A stretch of DNA of 64,000 nt from Halomonas sp. M20 (GTDB lineage: Bacteria; Pseudomonadota; Gammaproteobacteria; Pseudomonadales; Halomonadaceae), in NCBI RefSeq assembly GCF_020622265.1, contig NZ_JACNMQ010000004.1, positions 62,001-126,000 of the forward strand. Direction: 5' to 3'. Positions within the stretch are counted from its first letter, which is position 1, and the number at the start of each line of letters is the position of its first letter. The notes beneath the pieces are model-generated. The model was not told the origin of the DNA and did no database searches. It saw only the letters and a program-made list of their open reading frames with translations. A program made the translations under genes and the position numbers. Positions 7,611-16,409 of this stretch are shown here, piece by piece.

Positions 7611-10600
7611 TCACTTATTCAGTGATTCGCCCAGCGTCGTATCTTTCGTCTGGGAGATGACGTTCTTCGCCCGTCCTTCTGCATCGTGCAACCAGACGTC
7701 CATCTGATTAAAGGCAACCCGGATGTCGTTGTCACGAAATAGCGTATCGAGCCGCCGATTGATCTCGTCCGCAGCGAAAAGCCGGTCGAGCAGATCGTTG
7801 ACGAAGATGCGCAATTCGAAGTTGAAGGCCGTCGACCCGTAGCTGGTGCACAGCACCTGAGGCTCCGGGTCCTTGAGCACCCGTTCGTTCTCGGCGGCGG
7901 CCTGCCCCAGCAACCGGTGCACTCTGTCCAGATCGGAACCATGGGCCACGCCGTAGTTGAGCACCACCCGAGTAACATTGTCCGACAGCGTCCAGTTGAT
8001 CAGTTGATCCGTGACGAACGTCTTGTTGGGAATGATGATCTCCTTGCGATCGAAATCCGTCATCGTGGTGGCGCGAATGCGGATGCGGCTGATCGTTCCG
8101 TGCAGATTACCCAGGGTGATGGTGTCGCCGATGCGTATTGGGCGTTCGAAAAGAAGGATGAGCCCCGAGATGAAGTTGGCGAATATTTCCTGAAGACCGA
8201 AACCAAGACCGACACCCAGAGCAGCCACCAACCATTGTAGCTTGCCCCAGGACACTCCGAGCGTTCCCAGCGCCGTAACGATACCGCCCCCAACGATGAT
8301 GTAGGAAAGCAGCGATGTGATCGCATAGGCGCTGCCCTGCTTGAGAGATAGCCGGGACAACACCATCACTTCGAGCAAGCCCGGCAGATTGCGTGCCATG
8401 ACGGAGGTCAGCACCACGGTAATCAGTGCCGTCAGCAGGTCTGCGACGGTAATGGGTGTTTCGCTAAGACTTTCACCTACGCCTTGGGTGATCGACCAGA
8501 TGCCAACATTGTCGAGATAGGCCAGCACCGCCAGCAAATCCGACCACAGAACGTAAAGCACCACAGAAAAACCAAGGAATAATATTAGCTTGGACAGACG
8601 TAAGGACTGCTGATTGACCTGCTCGAGATCCAATGGCGGTTCTTCGACGACCTCGAGCCCACCTTCGGCGCCTTCCTGAACCTGGGCACGGCGGCGCGCC
8701 ACAGCTCGCCGATAAGCCAGGCGCCGCGCGGCTACCGCCAGTCCACGGACCACGGATGCCTCGACCAGAATCCACAAGCCGAATATATACAAACTGGCAA
8801 CGAAGCGATTGACCAACTTCAAGGCGGTGTATTCATAGCCCAACACGATCAGCACCGCCAGAACCAGGGTAGTGCCGGACAGCGCCAGCCCTAACAGCAG
8901 TCGAAACAGCTTGACCCCAAAATAGGGTGTGTGAGCAAGAATGAGTCGTGCCAGCAGCACGCTCATGGCCAACAGACCCGCCAGTACTAAAAATAGGAAA
9001 AGCGGCCGCTCGGCAAGGGTCGGGCCGTCACCCTGAGCCAGGGAGCTGATCAATAACACTGGAATGAGCGCGATGCCCAACCACCAGAGCAGGCTTCGCA
9101 AGCGCGTAGCGTAATCGGCAGGCCAGTGGAAATGACGCACCGCGACACCATCTCGTACGAGGAGACGACGTACCAGCGCGATTGCCGCCCATGCCAGGGA
9201 GAGCTGCAATAGCGCCTCGCCCCAGGCAACGACGACACCTACCCCACCAAGGCTCATGGAGACGCCAATGGCAGCCAATGCCAAAGGCCCCGGGGCAGCG
9301 ATCAGAGTGTTGAGCAGGATGGCCTTGGGGGTATGCATCTGGGTATCGCGCTTGAGCCGCCCTACCTGTTCGTGGAGAGCCAATAGTCGTGCCTTGATAG
9401 GCCGACGCCGTAGCAACAGGCCGATGGAAAGCAGCAGCAATGGCAGTCCCCACAGGCCAGCCGGATGAGGGAGCCGCCAGAAGTGATGGAGCTTCTGCCG
9501 CCAACCTTCTCCACTCACCTGAGCCATCAGTGATTGTGGTAATTGATGCAGCCAGGCCAGATCGAGAGGATGACGACTCGCCACCCAGAAAAGCTGTTCT
9601 TCGATGGTCATGCGCAACGATGCACTGATTTCGAGTAGCTGCTGCTGATTGAGCTGAAGATCGATGGCTGTGGTCAGCAACTCACCGTATTCTCGCTCAA
9701 GTTGATCCACCAGTTCGCTACGCCCCTGATACAGTTTCCTCAATGTATCGATTACCTGGGGCGTCATTTCAGCGCCATTTTCGTCGATTTGCTGACGTGC
9801 AAGTCGTTCCGCATCACGCAACCCATCACGCTGTCGATTCAACTCGAATTGCTTGAGGCGGATATCGGCGATCTGTTCTTGAATACCCTTGACCGCATCG
9901 ACCTGAGGCAAGGAACTGCGCTGCTCCCGCAAAATGCGCGACAACAGTTGACTCCCCCGCACAGCCTCAATCTGCTCTTTCAAGGTGCGTTGTACCTGTC
10001 GTACGCGATCGAGCTGCGTACGCACCGTCACGCCTTCACGCTTGAGTACGTTATAGCGATCGATCACCTGCAACAACTCGAGACTCATCTGGCGATTGCG
10101 CGATCTGGCATCGATCACCACTGCACTGTCATCGGCAAGGGAAGGTTCGTTACCGGACGTCGCTCCCAGCGTATCTGCAAGTTGGTCGCGACGCTTCTGG
10201 TCGAGGATGGCCTGCATCAGAGTGAGATTATCCTCGATTTGATCGATTTCGCGGATAAGCACTTCGCGCCGACGACTGGCCAATTCGAGCAAGCGGGTAT
10301 TCACGGCCAGCTGTCGACGTTTGAGCGCCAACTTATTCTCCGCCAGTGCCAATTCGCTTCGCGCCAACCATGCCTTCGGTGAATTTGCGACACCGCTATA
10401 ATCACTCAGCGTAAGACGCTTTTCCTCGATTTCTTCGAGCGCTTCGGAGATAGTTGCCTGAGCGCGTTCGGGCAACGTCTGGGCGGCGATCAAGCGTGAA
10501 TTGGTCTTGGCTAGATCGTCTTGCAGCGACTGCAGCCGATTCAGGGTATCGGCGACTCGTGTTTCCAGTTCAGAAATGTCGAGAGACTTGAGTGTTTCGG

Positions 10601-10931
10601 TGTCTACCGTTTCACTTGCCATCGTGTCGCGCAGCGAACGCGCAAGGCGCTGCATTTCATCCGGCGCACGAGTGATTTGCTGCTCGAGCTCGTTGCGTTC
10701 CTGACGAATGTTTTCTATGTCCTTCAGCATATCAAGCACGAACTGCAGCGTTTCCATTTCTTCCTGCTGATCGCTATTCGGCTGCTCTATTGCCGTCAGT
10801 GTTTCCAGACTCCGGGAAACTGCATCACGCTCCGGTGGCACCTCCTGGCCCCAGGCCGAAGTCCAAATCGACAACAACGCCAGCACAACCACAATGACTA
10901 TGCGCCACCCTCTTTTCTGCCCCGCTGCCAT
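7611..10931 (-). CDS. mscK: Large mechanosensitive channel, MscK/KefA type
   Basis: This 1106-residue inner-membrane protein begins with a signal sequence (hydrophobic residues 11-28, cleavage near AWGQ). A long periplasmic coiled-coil region (about 35-470, rich in E, Q, R and L heptads) follows, then about eleven transmembrane helices and a C-terminal MscS domain. The MscS core shows GLGFGLQEIFANFISGLI and FERPIRIGDTI, the pore helix and beta-domain signature. It gates under membrane tension to release solutes on osmotic downshock. It converges on tlyA with only five bases between stop codons, leaving no room for an intergenic terminator. Confidence 0.93.
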   Translation of the reverse strand: MAAGQKRGWRIVIVVVLALLSIWTSAWGQEVPPERDAVSRSLETLTAIEQPNSDQQEEMETLQFVLDMLKDIENIRQERNELEQQITRAPDEMQRLARSLRDTMASETVDTETLKSLDISELETRVADTLNRLQSLQDDLAKTNSRLIAAQTLPERAQATISEALEEIEEKRLTLSDYSGVANSPKAWLARSELALAENKLALKRRQLAVNTRLLELASRRREVLIREIDQIEDNLTLMQAILDQKRRDQLADTLGATSGNEPSLADDSAVVIDARSRNRQMSLELLQVIDRYNVLKREGVTVRTQLDRVRQVQRTLKEQIEAVRGSQLLSRILREQRSSLPQVDAVKGIQEQIADIRLKQFELNRQRDGLRDAERLARQQIDENGAEMTPQVIDTLRKLYQGRSELVDQLEREYGELLTTAIDLQLNQQQLLEISASLRMTIEEQLFWVASRHPLDLAWLHQLPQSLMAQVSGEGWRQKLHHFWRLPHPAGLWGLPLLLLSIGLLLRRRPIKARLLALHEQVGRLKRDTQMHTPKAILLNTLIAAPGPLALAAIGVSMSLGGVGVVVAWGEALLQLSLAWAAIALVRRLLVRDGVAVRHFHWPADYATRLRSLLWWLGIALIPVLLISSLAQGDGPTLAERPLFLFLVLAGLLAMSVLLARLILAHTPYFGVKLFRLLLGLALSGTTLVLAVLIVLGYEYTALKLVNRFVASLYIFGLWILVEASVVRGLAVAARRLAYRRAVARRRAQVQEGAEGGLEVVEEPPLDLEQVNQQSLRLSKLILFLGFSVVLYVLWSDLLAVLAYLDNVGIWSITQGVGESLSETPITVADLLTALITVVLTSVMARNLPGLLEVMVLSRLSLKQGSAYAITSLLSYIIVGGGIVTALGTLGVSWGKLQWLVAALGVGLGFGLQEIFANFISGLILLFERPIRIGDTITLGNLHGTISRIRIRATTMTDFDRKEIIIPNKTFVTDQLINWTLSDNVTRVVLNYGVAHGSDLDRVHRLLGQAAAENERVLKDPEPQVLCTSYGSTAFNFELRIFVNDLLDRLFAADEINRRLDTLFRDNDIRVAFNQMDVWLHDAEGRAKNVISQTKDTTLGESLNK

Positions 10932-11088
10932 TATTGATCCTCATTTCCCATGCGAGCGTATCGCATTCTAATTGCTAAAGAATTATCCGAGCGCCATATC
11001 AAGGTGGCAATTACTTCCGCAAAGCGATTGACTTGGCAGAACAGCATGGTAGAAACAGACGCTTGGTGCCGCATACAGGACGCTGATA

Positions 11089-12036
11089 ATGGTTTTGCCC
11101 TCACCGCTGCGTGTGATTGCGCGGTTGCTTTTTTGTTCATTGCTGAGCGTTTCGATTCAAGCGAACGCCCAGCCGAGCACGCAAGAAAATAGTACTTCGG
11201 GTAGCGAGGAGGCAATTGCCAGCACCCTGAAGCAGGCGGATGTTCGCCGTGAACTTGAGCGCGAATCATCGCGCAATCCCTTGGTGCTTAGCGTTTATCG
11301 ACGCAACTATTTATTGCCTTGGTCCTACAGTACCAACCCCAACCAGGAAGATTTCGACTCAATCAGCACCAATGGCAATGCAGACAATTCAGAAGTCAAG
11401 TTTCAGATCAGTCTCAAGGTAAGCGTCCTGAACGACATGTTTGGTGACAATGGCGATCTCTACTTTGCCTATACTCAGCGCAGCTGGTGGCAGGCCTACA
11501 ATGCCAAGGCATCGTCTCCATTCCGCGAAACCAATCACGAGCCCGAAGCGTTCATCAGTTTCGACAATGCCTATTCCTGGTTTGGCTGGACCAACACGCA
11601 AAATCGCGTAGGTTTCGCGCACCAGTCAAACGGGCAATCGCAGCCCTTGTCCCGCAGCTGGAATCGTCTGTATGCGGACTTGCTTTTTCAACGGGGTGAT
11701 TGGGCGATCAGCGTAGTCCCCCACTGGCGCATTCCCGAGTCGGATAAAGACGACGACAACCCGGACCTCGAGAACTATATCGGCTATGCCGACATGACTC
11801 TGGTACATACCTTCGGCGATCAGGAAATATCCCTCATGTTGCGCGGCAATCCAGGCAAGCATCATTACGGCGCGCTGATAGACTATACCTTCCCATTGAT
11901 CGGTAAAGTCCGGGGCCATGTGCAGTACTTCGATGGGTATGGGGAGAGTCTCGTTGATTACGATGAGGACGTACAGCGTTTCGGATTGGGCTTCAGCCTG
12001 AATACTTATCTAGCGGGTATTCCAGGCAATGATTGA
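11089..12036 (+). CDS. pldA: Outer-membrane phospholipase A1 (OMPLA)
   Basis: This 315-residue outer-membrane beta-barrel has a signal peptide (residues 1-27, NAQ end). The catalytic region is FAHQSNGQSQPLSRSWNRLY, placing H178, S180 and N192 at the spacing of the E. coli catalytic triad H142, S144 and N156. The enzyme hydrolyses outer-membrane phospholipids as a calcium-dependent dimer when lipid asymmetry is lost. A stretch of about 50 residues rich in S, E and Q before the barrel is longer than in E. coli. It stands alone, divergent from mscK, with about 60 bp before yqjD. Confidence 0.94.
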   Translation: MVLPSPLRVIARLLFCSLLSVSIQANAQPSTQENSTSGSEEAIASTLKQADVRRELERESSRNPLVLSVYRRNYLLPWSYSTNPNQEDFDSISTNGNADNSEVKFQISLKVSVLNDMFGDNGDLYFAYTQRSWWQAYNAKASSPFRETNHEPEAFISFDNAYSWFGWTNTQNRVGFAHQSNGQSQPLSRSWNRLYADLLFQRGDWAISVVPHWRIPESDKDDDNPDLENYIGYADMTLVHTFGDQEISLMLRGNPGKHHYGALIDYTFPLIGKVRGHVQYFDGYGESLVDYDEDVQRFGLGFSLNTYLAGIPGND

Positions 12037-12096
12037 TAACCAAGGGCATGTTGCTATGATGATAGCCTTATTCACCACTCATGGAAGACTATAGAA

Positions 12097-12453
12097 ATGA
12101 GCATGTTTCCTGTAGGACACCACAGCCGTGAGACGAACTCTCGCGGAGCCAGCACCGAGCAACTTAAAGAAGACCTGCGTCATCTTTCTCAGACCGTGGA
12201 AGAACTGGTCAGTGCAACTGCCGACGATTCGCGAAGCAACGTCAAGGAATTGCGCAGCCGTGCCGAGAAGCGCTTGCGGGAAACACGCACGCGTATCGAA
12301 GCTCGAGGCGAAAAAGCCTATAACGATGCCCGTGACGGCGTGCTCGATAGTGCCGACATGGTCGATCGCTACGTGCATCAGAACCCCTGGACCGGCATTG
12401 GTATCGGTACTGCCGTGGGTGTCGTTATCGGCATGATCGTCGGACGGCGCTAA
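12097..12453 (+). CDS. yqjD: ElaB/YqjD (DUF883) membrane-anchored protein
   Basis: This 118-residue protein has an N-terminal helical, charged region (EDLRHLSQTVEELVSATADD) and a single C-terminal membrane anchor (NPWTGIGIGTAVGVVIGMIV) ending in GRR, exactly the ElaB/YqjD layout. In E. coli such tail-anchored proteins bind ribosomes at the inner membrane in stationary phase. Its stop codon is adjacent to or overlaps the next start (TAATG at 12451-12455), so it forms a coupled operon with yqjE and yqjK. Confidence 0.9.
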   Translation: MSMFPVGHHSRETNSRGASTEQLKEDLRHLSQTVEELVSATADDSRSNVKELRSRAEKRLRETRTRIEARGEKAYNDARDGVLDSADMVDRYVHQNPWTGIGIGTAVGVVIGMIVGRR

Positions 12454-12848
12454 TGTCCAGCGGCAACGGCCCAGCGGAACGCGTGATTCAAGCTGGACGG
12501 CAAATGCTGAGCAGCTTGGTTACTACCGGCGAGACGAGACTGCGTCTCGCCGTAGTCGAACTGGAACTCGAGCGTGACCGCATCCTTACGGTACTGATGC
12601 TTGCAGGCGCCAGCTTGATACTGTTTGCCTTTGGCATTGGCATGCTACTTCTGATGCTGATAGTCGCCTATTGGGAGCAGCATCGTGTTTTGGCGATTGG
12701 TGTCAGCGGCGGCACGCTATTACTCGTGGCTGCCATACTGGCATTCAGTGCCAAGCGTATTGCCAAGCAGCGCAGGCTGATGGAATCGACGCTAAGCAAC
12801 CTGTCTCAAGATCGGCACTATCTGGAGTCTTCGCGTGAGCCATCGTGA
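12453..12848 (+). CDS. yqjE: YqjE-like phage-holin family membrane protein
   Basis: This 131-residue protein has an amphipathic N-terminal helix (about 1-45) and two closely spaced transmembrane helices (about 48-72 and 80-100), as in the YqjE/holin-X family. The function is not established; despite the name it is not a prophage gene here. The start overlaps yqjD and the gene overlaps yqjK by 14 bp, so the three genes keep the conserved yqjDEK order. Confidence 0.87.
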   Translation: MSSGNGPAERVIQAGRQMLSSLVTTGETRLRLAVVELELERDRILTVLMLAGASLILFAFGIGMLLLMLIVAYWEQHRVLAIGVSGGTLLLVAAILAFSAKRIAKQRRLMESTLSNLSQDRHYLESSREPS

Positions 12849-13134
12849 TCGTCTTAAGCGGCGAGAAGAGCTCGAGATCGAGATACTTCAACAACGCATT
12901 GATATGACCATGGCCTTGCGCGATTGGCGAGAAGCAACTGCTCCCATTGATCGTGGATGGCAACGGCTAACTCAATGGCGTACGGCCTTCATTGCATTGG
13001 GCGGCTTTGCTGCAATACGCGGCCTTCGCAAACCTCGTTCTACCGGCAAGCTGATGGGCAGGCTGCTTACCGGCATGATGCTCGTCAATCGAGGCCGGGT
13101 CGCCTATCGCATGTTGCGCAATCGACGCGCTTGA
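12835..13134 (+). CDS. yqjK: YqjK-like protein
   Basis: This basic protein of 99 residues starts with GTG inside the end of yqjE. It carries the pattern RRELEIEILQQRIDM near the N-terminus and a short hydrophobic middle (FIALGGFAAIRGL), matching the YqjK family that accompanies yqjD and yqjE. The C-terminus is arginine-rich (MLRNRRA). The molecular role is unknown. A strong hairpin follows 33 bp downstream. Confidence 0.8.
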   Translation: MSHRDRLKRREELEIEILQQRIDMTMALRDWREATAPIDRGWQRLTQWRTAFIALGGFAAIRGLRKPRSTGKLMGRLLTGMMLVNRGRVAYRMLRNRRA

Positions 13135-13167
13135 GCCTCATCGTCGTTTAGCAAAGCGTGTAAATGA

Positions 13168-13200
13168 AACGCCGGCTTATGCCGGCGTTGTTGTTTCTAT
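13168..13200. terminator. Bidirectional intrinsic terminator between yqjK and egtB
   Basis: AACGCCGGC and GCCGGCGTT form a perfect 9-bp stem with a TTAT loop (13168-13189), followed on the plus strand by a T-rich run (GTTGTTTCTATTTT). It lies between two convergent genes and can serve both. Confidence 0.85.
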
Positions 13201-13202
13201 TT

Positions 13203-14510
13203 TCAAACGTCCTTGGCAAGACGGAATCCCGAGAAAGCCCAGCGGGCATGAGGCGGAAAGAAGTTTCGATAGGTTGCGCGGATATGGGCCTGGGGCGTCG
13301 CGCAGCATCCACCACGCAGCACCATTTGACCCGACATGAACTTGCCGTTGTATTCCCCGAGGCTACCGGGCAGTGGCTTGAATCCCGGGTATGGCCGGTA
13401 GGCACTGCCGGTCCACTCCCAGACATCGCCGAACATCTGCCCGGGTGCATCCTCTGAAACTCCGCCGGCTACCGGGCGCAAGTAATCCTGCTCGATGAAG
13501 TTGCCTTCGGAATTCGCTTCTCGGGCAGCGACTTCCCATTCCGCCTCCGTAGGTAAACGCGCGCCGGCCCAGCAGGCGAAAGCATCGGCCTCATAAAAAC
13601 TGACGTGGCTCACCGGCGCCTGCCAATCCACGGGTACTAGCCCCCCCAAGGTCATGTGGTACCAGCCATCATCTCGCTTTACCCAGTAAAGCGGGGCTTT
13701 CCATCCAGCCTGCTTGACCGTCTGCCAGCCGTCGGATAGCCAATAGTCCGGGTGTTCATAGCCACCGGCCTGCATGAACGCCAGAAATTCAGCGTTCGTC
13801 ACGGGGCGACTGGAAAGTTGAAATGCCTCGACGAACTGGCGGTGGCGCGGCGTTTCATTGTCAAAGGCAAAACCATCTGCGTGGACCTCACGACCGATAT
13901 AGCGCACGTCTGCTGCAAAATCATGCCACCGCAGTGGCTCGGCCTGTTGATCGGAAGCCGGCGACAGGTCGCTGCGATAAACCGGGAAAAGCGGATTCTG
14001 TGACAGGATATGCTTGATATCCATGGCCAATAGTTCCTGATGCTGCTGCTCGTGATTGAGCCCAAGCTCCACTCGGTGGAGGATGTCATTCACATGCTCA
14101 GCCGGTGGATTGCTGAGCAGTTCCACCATGGCATTGTCGATATGGGCACGATAACGGTATACATCATCTACCGTGGGGCGTGATATCAGCCCCCGATGCG
14201 GTCGTGGAAACGGAGTCCCATGAGTTTCATAATAGGAGTTGAAAAGAAAGTCGTAGGCGCTATCGAGGGGGCAATAGGATGCATGAAACGGCGTCAGCAG
14301 GAATGCTTCGAAGAACCAGCTGACATGAGCAATATGCCATTTGGGCGGACTGACATCCGCCATGCTTTGCACCACATAGTCTTCCTTGCACAGCGGCGCG
14401 CATAACGCTTCGGTAGCGGCGCGAACGCGCTGATAACTGCGCAACCACTCCTTGGTATGCTGGATTTCTTCGAAAGCCGAATCGCGCTTTCTTTCCACAA
14501 GTAATGACAT
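13203..14510 (-). CDS. egtB: EgtB-family iron-dependent sulfoxide synthase
   Basis: The protein is 435 residues. An N-terminal DinB-like domain supplies the iron ligands H62 (WHIAHVSWFFE) and the H153/H157 pair (NHEQQHQELL). A C-terminal formylglycine-generating-enzyme/sulfatase-modifying domain follows (about 190-433, ending AFSGFRLAKDV). EgtB proteins join cysteine or gamma-glutamylcysteine to hercynine in ergothioneine synthesis. The methyltransferase partner EgtD is not adjacent, which is unusual. SenA, the selenoneine synthase, has the same architecture, but its partners SenB and SenC are also absent here. The family assignment is firm; the exact substrate is not. Confidence 0.87.
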   Translation of the reverse strand: MSLLVERKRDSAFEEIQHTKEWLRSYQRVRAATEALCAPLCKEDYVVQSMADVSPPKWHIAHVSWFFEAFLLTPFHASYCPLDSAYDFLFNSYYETHGTPFPRPHRGLISRPTVDDVYRYRAHIDNAMVELLSNPPAEHVNDILHRVELGLNHEQQHQELLAMDIKHILSQNPLFPVYRSDLSPASDQQAEPLRWHDFAADVRYIGREVHADGFAFDNETPRHRQFVEAFQLSSRPVTNAEFLAFMQAGGYEHPDYWLSDGWQTVKQAGWKAPLYWVKRDDGWYHMTLGGLVPVDWQAPVSHVSFYEADAFACWAGARLPTEAEWEVAAREANSEGNFIEQDYLRPVAGGVSEDAPGQMFGDVWEWTGSAYRPYPGFKPLPGSLGEYNGKFMSGQMVLRGGCCATPQAHIRATYRNFFPPHARWAFSGFRLAKDV

Positions 14511-14602
14511 ACGGCAACCTCCTGTCGAAAAAATGGCATCCTTGATATGACAATTCAGCGTAGCAGGTCACTGCGCGAGTCCAAGTAGTTCGGGTAACTT
14601 TT

Positions 14603-15784
14603 TTACAACGCCAGGCCGCACGCCACCCCGGACGCCCAGGCCCACTGGAAGTTGTACCCTCCCAGCTCACCGGTAATATCGAGCACCTCACCAATGAAGC
14701 GCAGTTGCGGCAGATCCTTAGCCTCGAAGGTCTTGGAGGAAATGGCCGCTGTATCCACGCCCCCCAGGGTCACTTCTGCGGTACGCCACCCTTCCGTTCC
14801 CGCAGGCTTTAGCCGCCAGGCGTTGAGTCGCTCGCCCCAATATTGCAACTGAGCATTGGACTGCTCCGCCAATAGCCCATCGCTGCCATACCACTCGATC
14901 AATGCCTGAGCCAGGCGCTTGGGCAAATGCTCACCCAGCCAGGTCGAAAGCCGGCGCTTGGGGGTAGCCTTGCGTGCACTGGCCAGCGCACCGAAGGCAT
15001 CGATGTCTGGCAAAAGATCGATCAGCAGTTCATCACCCGGCTGCCAATGGCTCGAGATCTGTAGCATAGCGGGGCCGGAGAGCCCGCGATGGGTAAACAG
15101 CATCGGTGCCCGATAGCCTCCATTACGGCATTTCACGTCCACTTCACAGGACACGCCCGAAAGCGCTGCCGCGCGTGTTTTCCATTGAGAGGTCAGAATA
15201 AACGGCACCAGCGCAGCGCGGGTTTCAGTTACTGCCAGGCCGAATTGGCGGGCGATATCGTAGCCAAAACCCGATGCCCCCATGGTCGGAATCGATAGCC
15301 CGCCGCTGGCAACCACCACCGCGCCGGTATCGATGCCCCCAGCGGACGTTGTCAGACGCATGCCTTCGCCCTTTCGCTCGATGCGCTCGACGGTGGTCTT
15401 TAGATGAATCTCCGCTCCTGCCCAGTCACACTCTGTAAGCAGCATATCGAGAATCGGTTTTGCCGAATCGGCACAGAATAGCTGGCCCGGCGCCTTTTCT
15501 ACCGGCTCGATGCCATGACGTTCGACGAGTTCGACAAAATGCTCCGGGCGATAACGATTGAGGGCCGAAATACAAAAATGGGGATTGTTGGAGAAGAAAT
15601 GGTCCGGCTGCGTATCGAGATTGGTGAAGTTGCAGCGCCCCCCGCCGGACATGAGAATCTTCTTGCCCGGCTTGTTGGCATGATCGATGACCAGCACCCG
15701 TCTCCCGGCATAGCCGGCGGTCAGCGCACACATCAACCCAGCGGCGCCCGCGCCGATTATCACGACATCCGGGTTGGAAATCAT
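14603..15784 (-). CDS. BaiN/YhiN (HI0933)-family FAD-dependent oxidoreductase
   Basis: The 393-residue flavoprotein starts with a dinucleotide-binding fold (VVIIGAGAAGLMCALTAGYA) followed by the family signature KILMSGGGRCNFTN near residue 45. The C-terminus has GEVLDITGELGGYNFQWAWA, the second FAD contact typical of HI0933 proteins. A few members reduce steroid intermediates, but most have no known substrate. It lies 92 bp upstream of egtB on the same strand, which may be co-transcription or chance. Confidence 0.88.
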   Translation of the reverse strand: MISNPDVVIIGAGAAGLMCALTAGYAGRRVLVIDHANKPGKKILMSGGGRCNFTNLDTQPDHFFSNNPHFCISALNRYRPEHFVELVERHGIEPVEKAPGQLFCADSAKPILDMLLTECDWAGAEIHLKTTVERIERKGEGMRLTTSAGGIDTGAVVVASGGLSIPTMGASGFGYDIARQFGLAVTETRAALVPFILTSQWKTRAAALSGVSCEVDVKCRNGGYRAPMLFTHRGLSGPAMLQISSHWQPGDELLIDLLPDIDAFGALASARKATPKRRLSTWLGEHLPKRLAQALIEWYGSDGLLAEQSNAQLQYWGERLNAWRLKPAGTEGWRTAEVTLGGVDTAAISSKTFEAKDLPQLRFIGEVLDITGELGGYNFQWAWASGVACGLAL

Positions 15785-15889
15785 ACAAACAGGCTCCAGA
15801 TACTATTTAATGGATAAAGCCGGTCATTCTACGCTCTGTCTGAAAAATGTCTGCGCTGTTAAAAGACTATCACTTGAGGAGTGACTCTC

Positions 15890-16309
15890 ATGCTCGAACT
15901 GATTGCTGCCCCAGCCTTACACGTTGTTGCCATGCGGGTTTCCGGCTGTATCGACGCCGATGATCTCCAGCGCGGCATCGATGCCATCGAACATACCAAG
16001 AAAAGCCACGATAAGATCAGCTTCTTTGTCGAGGTCGATAATCTACGCTGGATGACCGGTACCGCCCTGATGCGCGACATCGGTTATGGCCTGACCCAGT
16101 TTGGACGCATGCATCGTTTTCATCGCATTGCAGTCGTTTCGGATCAGCAATGGGTGCGTAGCGTTGCAAGCGTCCAGAATCAGCTGTTCTCATCCATCGA
16201 GGTACGGCCATTCAAGAAAGAAGAGAAAGAGACCGCAATGCAATGGGTCTGTGAGTCATCGGAGGCAGATACCTCCGCAGAAAAAGCTGCCTCAACCCAA
16301 CCCGATTAG
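15890..16309 (+). CDS. SpoIIAA-like STAS-domain protein (DUF3478)
   Basis: The protein has about 139 residues, cytoplasmic and without membrane segments. It follows the SpoIIAA-like fold pattern, with a hydrophobic N-terminal strand (LHVVAMRVSG), the stretch ISFFVEVDNLRW and MTGTALMRDIGYGL, and VRPFKKEEKETAMQWV near the C-terminus. I chose ATG at 15890 because GAGGA lies nine bases upstream; a GTG at 15881 would leave no spacing. The function is unknown; members are small lipid-binding-like proteins. Confidence 0.8.
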   Translation: MLELIAAPALHVVAMRVSGCIDADDLQRGIDAIEHTKKSHDKISFFVEVDNLRWMTGTALMRDIGYGLTQFGRMHRFHRIAVVSDQQWVRSVASVQNQLFSSIEVRPFKKEEKETAMQWVCESSEADTSAEKAASTQPD

Positions 16310-16409
16310 GGTGCGCTGGGGCAATCTATTTTCCTGCTGTTTTTTCTCTATCAGCTTGAATTAATCATGCTGAGGCGTTTGAACGCGACGCGATGAGTGC
16401 TTTTTTCTA

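Noticed and set aside
13203-14510. Calling the sulfoxide synthase SenA (selenoneine synthesis)
   Set aside because: SenA normally travels with senB and senC, neither of which is near; EgtB-type is the safer family name.
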